Assembly (NCBI GenBank): GCA_902475535.1
Contig: CABRZR010000002.1
Span: 62,001-126,000 of the forward strand
Length of the DNA stretch: 64,000 bases
Origin: QAMH01 sp900556425
GTDB taxonomy: Bacteria > Actinomycetota > Coriobacteriia > Coriobacteriales > QAMH01
Direction of reading: 5' to 3'
Shown piece after piece: positions 58,789 to 64,000 of this stretch (position 1 is its first letter; each line of letters starts with the position of its first letter). Under the pieces are notes generated by a model that saw only the letters and a list, made by a program, of their open reading frames with translations, was not told where the DNA came from and did not search any database. Both the position numbers and the translations under genes were made by a program.

Positions 58789-59253
58789 ATGGAAAGCATC
58801 CTCGTGGCATATTTCAGCGCGACGGGCACGACCAGGCGGGCTGCTCTGGCGCTGGCTGATTATCTGGACGCGGGCACCTTCGAGATCGTTCCGGAGGTTC
58901 CCTACTCCTCAGCGGACTTGAACTGGAATGACCAGCAGAGCCGATCAAGCAGGGAGATGGACGACGAGGGCTCACGTCCCGGCATCGCCGGGCAAGTCGA
59001 TGACATGAGCGCATACGAAACCATCTACGTTGGCTTTCCCATTTGGTGGTACGTGGAACCCCGCATCATCGACACGTTCCTGGAATCCTATGACATGGCG
59101 GGCAAGACCATCATCCCCTTTGCCACGTCCGGGGGTAGCGGATTAGGTAAGACCGCCCAGCACATGCAGGGAGTCTGCCCGCAGGCAATCGTCGAACAAG
59201 GCTTCATGCTCAACGATTATTCAGCAGACAAGCTCGCGTCGTTGCTTGGATAG
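58789..59253 (+). CDS. Flavodoxin-like protein (flavodoxin_4 family)
   Basis: A 154-residue FMN-binding flavodoxin-like protein. The phosphate loop FSATGTTRRAA (usual T/SxTGxT) is at the N-terminus, VGFPIWWYVEPRIIDTFLES is the typical mid-region, and FATSGGSGLGKT is the second FMN loop. These proteins usually act as NADPH/quinone or electron-transfer partners under stress. SD GAAAGGA is 7 bases from the ATG. The upstream promoter carries a MerR-type dyad, suggesting induction by a thiol- or electrophile-type signal. Confidence 0.88.
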   Translation: MESILVAYFSATGTTRRAALALADYLDAGTFEIVPEVPYSSADLNWNDQQSRSSREMDDEGSRPGIAGQVDDMSAYETIYVGFPIWWYVEPRIIDTFLESYDMAGKTIIPFATSGGSGLGKTAQHMQGVCPQAIVEQGFMLNDYSADKLASLLG

Positions 59254-59272
59254 AGGCACTGAACGACTGCTG

Positions 59273-59463
59273 TGCACGTTTTTTTCGGTTATGTGAAGTG
59301 CATGGCGGCCTGCTGCACGTTTTTTGCGATTATGTGAGGATGATTCTTCGGCTAGCCTCACATAATCGAAAAAAACAGGTCTTCATGTCATGCTGACTTC
59401 ACACAATCGGAAAAAACGTGCAGGCGAAGAGATTCTGTCTCACACAATCGAAAAAAACGTGCA
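59273..59463. repeat. Five-copy cluster of a 24-base inverted/direct repeat
   Basis: Copies are at 59273-59296 and 59314-59337 (plus orientation, TGCACGTTTTTT...TTATGTGA), and 59358-59379, 59399-59422 and 59440-59463 (opposite orientation). Copies 2 and 3 form a hairpin with 13 bases of perfect pairing (CGATTATGTGAGG / CCTCACATAATCG). The cluster fills most of the 242-base gap between the flavodoxin gene and the convergent exporter; no gene is seen there. Confidence 0.9.
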
Positions 59464-59495
59464 CGCACAAGGCGAAGGCGCGAGCGTTTCTCTGA

Positions 59496-60731
59496 TCACA
59501 CGAACGCCGAGGCTTCGGCAGCGCGATTTCCGCCAGCTTCCGACGTCTGCAGGCGCTTGCGTCCGGCGACGAGCGAAACGCATAGCAGCGCCAGGGCGAA
59601 GAGCAGCAGCACGCCGACGTGACCGAGGACGAGTTCCAAGGTGGCGGAGTCCATGATGGCGGGGGCATGTGCGGCAGCCGAACATGCCGACGAGTACCAG
59701 TATCCCGGCAACAGGTGCGCCAGCGTCACGATCTCGGGTGTCATGAGGTCAAGGGAAATCCACGCACCTCCGAAGAACGAGATCACCATGCCGACGATGT
59801 TACCCGTCGCATTGCAGACGATGCCGTTTGCCCCGACCTGTCCAAGCAGGAAGCCAAGCGCAAGGGGCACCATGCAATAGGCGAGCATGCTCAGGGCACA
59901 CAGCGCGAGGCCGCCGGGCTCAATCTGGGCAGCCGCGTCGGGAAACGCGACGAGGCCCAGGCAGAACGTCCATACCCATGCAAGCAAGGTGACGGCCATG
60001 CAAGCGGCACCCAATTGCAGATTGTAGGAGGCGAAGCTCAGCGGGGACGAGAGGTTGCGACGGCGCACGTCGACGCGACCGAGCGTGGTCACGAGAAGTC
60101 CCACGCACACGGTGATGCCGGCAAAGAGCGTGTAGGTACTCCACTGCAGGTAGAAGACGAAGCGGTCAGATTTCGAAATAGCGGTCGATTGCTCGATTAC
60201 CGCAACCTGGGCCTGTTCGGACGAGTAGTCCGCAGCACGATCGATGACGTCTGCCATGGGCATTTCGGGGCTGGCCATGGCAAGTGAGCGCACCATGCCC
60301 AGAAATCCGTTGACGCTTTGATCAACGAGCTCGCCTTCCATGGAATAGTAGCTGAACACCGTCTCCATGGCGGGGATGTCTTCACCGGCATGCGATGCCT
60401 CGGCGAAGTTTGCCTCGTAGCCTTCGGGAATGATGAGCAAATAGTCGGTGGCGCCCTTGGCTACGGCATCCTGGATGGCCAGCGGCGCGTCTTCAACGAC
60501 GACCTGCGTTCCGTGTTGCGCGAGCTGGCTTGCGATGGCATCGGACAATTCGCTGCCATCGCGGTCAATTACGGAGAAGTTACAACTATATCGTTCCAGG
60601 CCGTTCTCGTTCATGTCGAAATCGAACGACGCCGCCATGAAGATGCCCATGAAGCTGAGCCCGATAATGTAGATGATGGGAAAGATGATGTTGCCGCGTA
60701 TGATGCGCATGGCGCATTTAAAGACTTGCAT
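59496..60731 (-). CDS. ABC-2 family transporter permease, second subunit
   Basis: A 411-residue ABC-2 permease. One N-terminal membrane helix (NIIFPIIYIIGLSFMGIFMA) precedes a large extracytoplasmic domain (about residues 40-220), then come five to six helices. This DUF/YhgE-like layout is seen in DrrB/LinG-type exporters and in the neighbouring gene. The final 20 residues are basic. The start overlaps the end of the preceding permease by 14 bases, so both are in one operon with the ATPase. Substrates could be lipids, lantibiotics or drugs; nothing in sequence decides. Confidence 0.82.
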   Translation of the reverse strand: MQVFKCAMRIIRGNIIFPIIYIIGLSFMGIFMAASFDFDMNENGLERYSCNFSVIDRDGSELSDAIASQLAQHGTQVVVEDAPLAIQDAVAKGATDYLLIIPEGYEANFAEASHAGEDIPAMETVFSYYSMEGELVDQSVNGFLGMVRSLAMASPEMPMADVIDRAADYSSEQAQVAVIEQSTAISKSDRFVFYLQWSTYTLFAGITVCVGLLVTTLGRVDVRRRNLSSPLSFASYNLQLGAACMAVTLLAWVWTFCLGLVAFPDAAAQIEPGGLALCALSMLAYCMVPLALGFLLGQVGANGIVCNATGNIVGMVISFFGGAWISLDLMTPEIVTLAHLLPGYWYSSACSAAAHAPAIMDSATLELVLGHVGVLLLFALALLCVSLVAGRKRLQTSEAGGNRAAEASAFV

Positions 60732-61923
60732 AGCGCTGCCTCCTCAGGGATTGCGCCGACAGCGCGAACAGGACGAGTGCCATGACGAGCAGGACAACCA
60801 GGTGACCTGCCATGGGTGCGAGCGAGTCGTAGTACATGATGCTATAGAACGCCTGGGATATCTGGACGGCGGGGTTGACGTAGTCGAGAGCGGGCAAGTT
60901 GGTCGAGATCATGTCAGCGAGTTCCATCGTGGGTTCGCCGTAGAGACCGGCGAAAAGCGATGCGAAGCAGACGATACCGGTGAGAATGCCGCTCTTGCCG
61001 CTTTCGGGAACCTTGGGAATGGCGGAAATAGCGCACCCCAACGCCGTGGCCGTGAGCGCCGCCATCGCCGTCGTGAGCAGACAGGCGCCATCGCGTCCCC
61101 CAAAGTCGACTCCGGCGACGTATCGCATGTAGAGATACGTGACGCACAGGCAGGCAAAGGTGATGGTCCAGCTTGCGGCCATGGTTGCGGCTACGGTGCG
61201 TCCGTGGCTGGTCGCACCCAACGCCCTGCGCGCGCCAAGGGATGAGGTGTTGGGCTTGAGGCGCTGAAACGCGATCATCCCAAGGGTGCCGCCGAAGAGC
61301 GCGGCCATGCCGAGGAGGGCGAAGTAGAAGCGCACGGACTCCTTTGGTTGGCTTGCCGTGACCGTCGTCCGGACCGTCGCCTCGATGGGCTCGGTCATGG
61401 ATGCGAGAGCTTCCGTCACGTCTGGCTGGGCAAGCAGACTGGGGTTGCTGCTCATGAGGTCACGTATCATGGCGGCATTGGCGACGTAGTTATCCATCGC
61501 CATGATGAGGACGGAGGTTTTCAGCTGCTCCATGCCGGTCAAATCGCTGACGCTCGTCACGTGAACATCAGGGGTGCCTTCCGAGAGCTGCACGTAACCA
61601 ACGTAAGGGTTCTCTTCCGTCATGTTCTCCTCGACGAGGGCCAGGGCCTTCTCGGCATTCGGGGCATAGGTGATGGCGAAGAGGGCCTCCCCGTCCTCGT
61701 CATCGCTCAGGACATCGAGAAAGGCCTGGAACGACTGGCCGTCGACGTCATCGGCGGGGTTGACCACGACGAGGGGTATGGGGTCGATTTCGGCTTGGTC
61801 GTCGAGTGGCCCAAACATCATCATGAAGACGGTCGACAGGATGAGGGGGAATGCCAGCGCCCAGACAAGCACGCCGGGCATGCGCACCAGCTCGAGGATC
61901 GTGTATTTGAACGTGTTCCACAT
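60718..61923 (-). CDS. ABC-2 family transporter permease, first subunit
   Basis: A 401-residue ABC-2 permease with the same architecture as its downstream neighbour: a first helix (GVLVWALAFPLILSTVFMMM), an external domain of about 180 residues, then several helices (MAALFGGTLGMIAFQRL; GILTGIVCFASLFAGLYG). The two permeases are divergent paralogues and probably form a heterodimer. It starts 15 bases after the ATPase stop on the minus strand. Confidence 0.82.
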   Translation of the reverse strand: MWNTFKYTILELVRMPGVLVWALAFPLILSTVFMMMFGPLDDQAEIDPIPLVVVNPADDVDGQSFQAFLDVLSDDEDGEALFAITYAPNAEKALALVEENMTEENPYVGYVQLSEGTPDVHVTSVSDLTGMEQLKTSVLIMAMDNYVANAAMIRDLMSSNPSLLAQPDVTEALASMTEPIEATVRTTVTASQPKESVRFYFALLGMAALFGGTLGMIAFQRLKPNTSSLGARRALGATSHGRTVAATMAASWTITFACLCVTYLYMRYVAGVDFGGRDGACLLTTAMAALTATALGCAISAIPKVPESGKSGILTGIVCFASLFAGLYGEPTMELADMISTNLPALDYVNPAVQISQAFYSIMYYDSLAPMAGHLVVLLVMALVLFALSAQSLRRQRYASL

Positions 61924-61938
61924 GGGGCATCACCTGCG

Positions 61939-62874
61939 CTAGTCGCGAAGCTCGCGGCCGGTGATTTCCAGGAACACGTCGTTGAGCGTCGGCGGTTCGG
62001 CCCAGATGCGCCCGGCACGCACGTGGGCCTTCGCGAGCTCGTCAAGCACGTCTGCGACGTTATGTTCGCCGTTCTCGCAGGTGATGGAGAGCTGGCCGGC
62101 ATCGTATTGGGCTCCTAGCACATGGGGGAGGGACTGGATGCGCACCAGCGCGCCTTCGGGCACCTCGGCCTCGATGACGATCTTCTCGCCCGCGGCGACG
62201 ATTTGCTTGAGCTCCTCGTTGGTGCCGCACGCGAGCGTGCGACCCTTGTCCATGATCATGATGCGCGTGCAGATTTCCTCGACTTCCTCCATGTAGTGAC
62301 TCGTGTAGACGATGGTCGACCCATTGGCGTTCATTTGCTTGATACCGTCGAGAATCGACGCACGGCTCTGCGGGTCGACTGCGACCGTGGGTTCGTCGAA
62401 GAAGACGAGTTCGGGCTTGTGGGCGATGCCGCAAGCGATGTTCAGGCGTCTGAGCAGGCCACCGGAGAGCTTCTTGGGACGGGACTTCTCGTAGTCCTCG
62501 AGACCGACGAATTCGATGGCCTCGCGCACCAGCTTCCTGCGCGCCGTGCTGTCACTCACGTATAGCCCGCAGAAGTAGTCGATGTTCTCGCGCACGCTGA
62601 GTTCCTCGAATACGGCGACGTTTTGCGGGACGATGCCGATCTTTCGCTTCAGCTCGTAGCTCGACTGCGTCATGGGTTGCCCGAACAGGCGAATCTCCCC
62701 GCGGTCGTAGGTAAGCAGCTGGAGTATGCAGTTGATGGCGGTGGTCTTGCCGCTGCCGTTTGGCCCGAGCAGTCCGAATATCTCGCCGCGCTCGATTTTC
62801 ATGGTGAAGTGGTCGAGGGCGATCATGCTGCCATAGCGCTTGACCAGATCGACTACCGAAACGATGTCTTGCAT
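61939..62874 (-). CDS. ABC transporter ATPase (DrrA/NatA-type)
   Basis: A 311-residue ATPase driving the two ABC-2 permeases. It shows Walker A GPNGSGKTT, Q-loop IGIVPQNVAVF, a modified signature LSGGLLRRLNIACGIAH, Walker B LVFFDEPTVAVDPQSR and H-loop TSHYMEEVE. The C-terminal ferredoxin-like extension (after residue 220) is typical of DrrA-like exporters. The ATG at 62874 is preferred because GGGAGAAG precedes it by 5 bases; the frame continues upstream to 62967 without an SD. It is divergent from the LuxR gene. Confidence 0.9.
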   Translation of the reverse strand: MQDIVSVVDLVKRYGSMIALDHFTMKIERGEIFGLLGPNGSGKTTAINCILQLLTYDRGEIRLFGQPMTQSSYELKRKIGIVPQNVAVFEELSVRENIDYFCGLYVSDSTARRKLVREAIEFVGLEDYEKSRPKKLSGGLLRRLNIACGIAHKPELVFFDEPTVAVDPQSRASILDGIKQMNANGSTIVYTSHYMEEVEEICTRIMIMDKGRTLACGTNEELKQIVAAGEKIVIEAEVPEGALVRIQSLPHVLGAQYDAGQLSITCENGEHNVADVLDELAKAHVRAGRIWAEPPTLNDVFLEITGRELRD

Positions 62875-63025
62875 GTTCTTCTCCCGACATGTCCGAGGGG
62901 TCCGAATGCCTTCATTTAATCTTCTGAGGCGTGCGGAGTAAACATGACATTTGTCATAGGTTTGCAAATGTCCCGCTCAGGGGCATGTGCGGGAGCTGTG
63001 TGGGGTGGCACGACGAGGGGAGCGG

Positions 63026-63031
63026 TATAAT
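63026..63031 (+). promoter_or_regulatory. -10 box of a leaderless LuxR-type regulator gene
   Basis: TATAAT lies 7 bases before the ATG at 63039, so transcription should start at or next to the first codon; there is no SD. The layout is the same as for folC. Confidence 0.5.
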
Positions 63032-63038
63032 CGTGCTC

Positions 63039-63758
63039 ATGGAAGAATACGTCGACGAAATCATCCTGATGGCCGCTTGCGTGGTCGTATCGCTTCTCGT
63101 TGCCGATGCGAATCTTGTCGTTGTCGGGCTCTTGCTTTCCGTTGCGCTCGTGAGTATATGCAGCATGGCTGCGGCCTTGTATCGAAATGTGGCCCAGGTC
63201 GTTTTCCTCGTCTGCACGATCGTTCTTCCTCCCGCGTTTTTCTTCCTACCGGTTTGCGCGTATGTCATGTTGCATGAGCGTGTGTGGTTGCTGCGCGTCG
63301 TTTGGGCCGTGCCGCTCGTGGTCGCGTTCTGCCTTGGCTTGGTGTCGCCTGTCGGATGTGCGGCAAGCCTGCTCGTCTGCGCTGCTGCCGTGCTACTCGG
63401 CGTCAAGGATGCGCGCGTGCGCGCGGGATATGCGGGCATGCAGTTCGCTTTTGACGATTTGCGCGAGCGTAACCTCAAGTTGCTTGCCGATCGTGATGCG
63501 CAGCTGACAGGCAAGGAAGCTGCCGGTACCGAAGCAGCTGCGTGGGATGCACGATTGGAGGCAACGGGGCCGTTCGGCAATCTCACGGAGCGCGAATATG
63601 CCATCGCCAAGCTCGTTGCCGAGGGTATGGACAACCGCGATATCGCGACGAGTCTCTTCTTGTCCGAAGGCACGGTGCGCAACCACATCAGCTCGATTCT
63701 CGGCAAGCTCGAGCTGAGCAACCGCACGCAAATTGCCATCATGTACTACAAGGGCTAG
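63039..63758 (+). CDS. LuxR-family regulator with membrane-spanning N-terminus
   Basis: A 239-residue protein. The N-terminal half has about five hydrophobic segments (ILMAACVVVSLLVADANLVV, VVFLVCTIVLPPAFFFLPVC, VVWAVPLVVAFCLGLVSPVG). The C-terminus is a LuxR/GerE helix-turn-helix domain (LTEREYAIAKLVAEGMDNRD, SLFLSEGTVRNHISSILGKL). Membrane LuxR regulators of this design are very numerous in Coriobacteriia. It is divergent from the ABC exporter operon, which it may control in response to a membrane signal. The start is the leaderless ATG at 63039; a frame open from 62931 has no SD. Confidence 0.87.
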   Translation: MEEYVDEIILMAACVVVSLLVADANLVVVGLLLSVALVSICSMAAALYRNVAQVVFLVCTIVLPPAFFFLPVCAYVMLHERVWLLRVVWAVPLVVAFCLGLVSPVGCAASLLVCAAAVLLGVKDARVRAGYAGMQFAFDDLRERNLKLLADRDAQLTGKEAAGTEAAAWDARLEATGPFGNLTEREYAIAKLVAEGMDNRDIATSLFLSEGTVRNHISSILGKLELSNRTQIAIMYYKG

Positions 63759-63788
63759 TGGGACAAATGACCTGTCCATTTGTCCCAC
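63758..63788 (+). repeat. Dispersed hairpin repeat (GACAAATGACCTGTCC core), copy 2
   Basis: Perfect 12-base arms GTGGGACAAATG (63758-63769) / CATTTGTCCCAC (63777-63788) enclose loop ACCTGTC, starting at the LuxR gene stop codon. The core and loop are the same as at 3667-3693. Confidence 0.8.
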
Positions 63789-63810
63789 TTCGATTTCGAC
63801 AGGAGCGGCA

Positions 63811-64000
63811 ATGGGGTTTCTAGAGGCGATTGAGAAGAGAATCGACGAGAAACGGGCGAAGTGGGATGCCCAGGGGCCATCGGACTTCGACGCGTGGGAT
63901 AGCGCCGAGCTCGAGTACATGGAGGATGCGCGCGACGAGCTCATGCGCGGCATCGAGCCAGAGGCCGTGTACGAGAGGCTCAAGGCCGAACTATCCGAGC
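63811..64000 (+). CDS. Hypothetical protein (3' truncated by window edge)
   Basis: A short 5' part of a gene running off the right edge. The visible 63 residues (MGFLEAIEKRIDEKRAKWDA ... RLKAELSE) are highly charged and helical. SD AGGAGCGG is 5 bases from the ATG. I do not recognise it. It lies 22 bases after the hairpin repeat that follows the LuxR gene. Confidence 0.6.
   Translation, partial: MGFLEAIEKRIDEKRAKWDAQGPSDFDAWDSAELEYMEDARDELMRGIEPEAVYERLKAELSE

Noticed and set aside
59273..59463. CRISPR array
   Set aside because: Repeats are in mixed orientation, units vary, spacers are about 18-20 bases and no cas gene is nearby.

Overview
The window is a high-GC bacterial chromosome segment with dense gene packing, many ATGA/GTGA/TAATG overlaps, clear Shine-Dalgarno (SD) sites and several TAGAAT/TATAAT-type -10 boxes. 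Gene content fits a member of the Coriobacteriia (Eggerthella/Slackia-like gut actinobacteria). The clues are an unfused TIGR03960 radical-SAM/DUF2344 pair just before rplU-rpmA, an elongation cluster mreBCD-mrdA-rodA, LuxR regulators with a membrane-spanning N-terminus, and DHA2-type MFS transporters. The taxonomy is inferred from gene style; no rRNA is present.

Bases 1-20.3 kb are mostly housekeeping: the tail of an FKBP-type prolyl isomerase, a universal stress protein, a metallo-beta-lactamase-fold hydrolase, htpG, folC, thrS-leuC-leuD-leuB-galU as one run of touching genes, tRNA-Ser(TGA), a glycosyltransferase, a HAD protein lacking its nucleophile, a class A PBP, a small ferredoxin, an RlmD-type rRNA methyltransferase, tRNA-Arg(CCG), a cyclophilin, a TPR membrane protein and ndk. 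Bases 20.4-30.2 kb hold the cell-shape operon (mreB, mreC, mreD, PBP2, rodA), a DUF697 protein and the radical-SAM/DUF2344 pair. Bases 30.4-42.9 kb hold rplU-rpmA, then glmS-acpS-nnrD-alr-udg-tsaE as a tightly coupled run, a DnaJ-like membrane protein, an orphan RND-type adaptor, a fused tsaB-tsaD gene, and groES-groEL. 

Bases 43-50 kb are accessory. A CNNM/CBS transporter is followed by a zeta-type toxin with a helix-turn-helix partner and a palindromic operator. Then comes initiator tRNA-Met, whose 3' part is repeated 3.7 kb downstream. Between the two copies lie a short unknown gene, an AlbA_2/Schlafen-type ATPase, a broken YhcG-type nuclease and a HepT/MntA toxin-antitoxin pair. This looks like a decayed tRNA-integrated island. 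Bases 50-63 kb hold a 39-residue charged protein, a GyrI-like protein, an MFS exporter, and a probable metal/cofactor locus (MoeA-like protein, FecB-FecE-FecD importer, THEP1-like NTPase, divergent DUF364 protein). A flavodoxin under a MerR-family-style promoter follows, then a cluster of inverted short repeats and an ABC-2 exporter next to a divergent membrane LuxR regulator.

The most unusual signals are structural. Two long nested palindromes are present, one of them inserted in frame inside folC. There are also two families of dispersed hairpin repeats, a five-copy repeat array at 59.3 kb, and the tRNA-bounded island. Several genes have odd architecture: the tsaB-tsaD fusion, ribosomal protein L21 with a SAP-like tail, the nucleophile-less HAD protein, and a MoeA-like protein with an altered DGYA motif.
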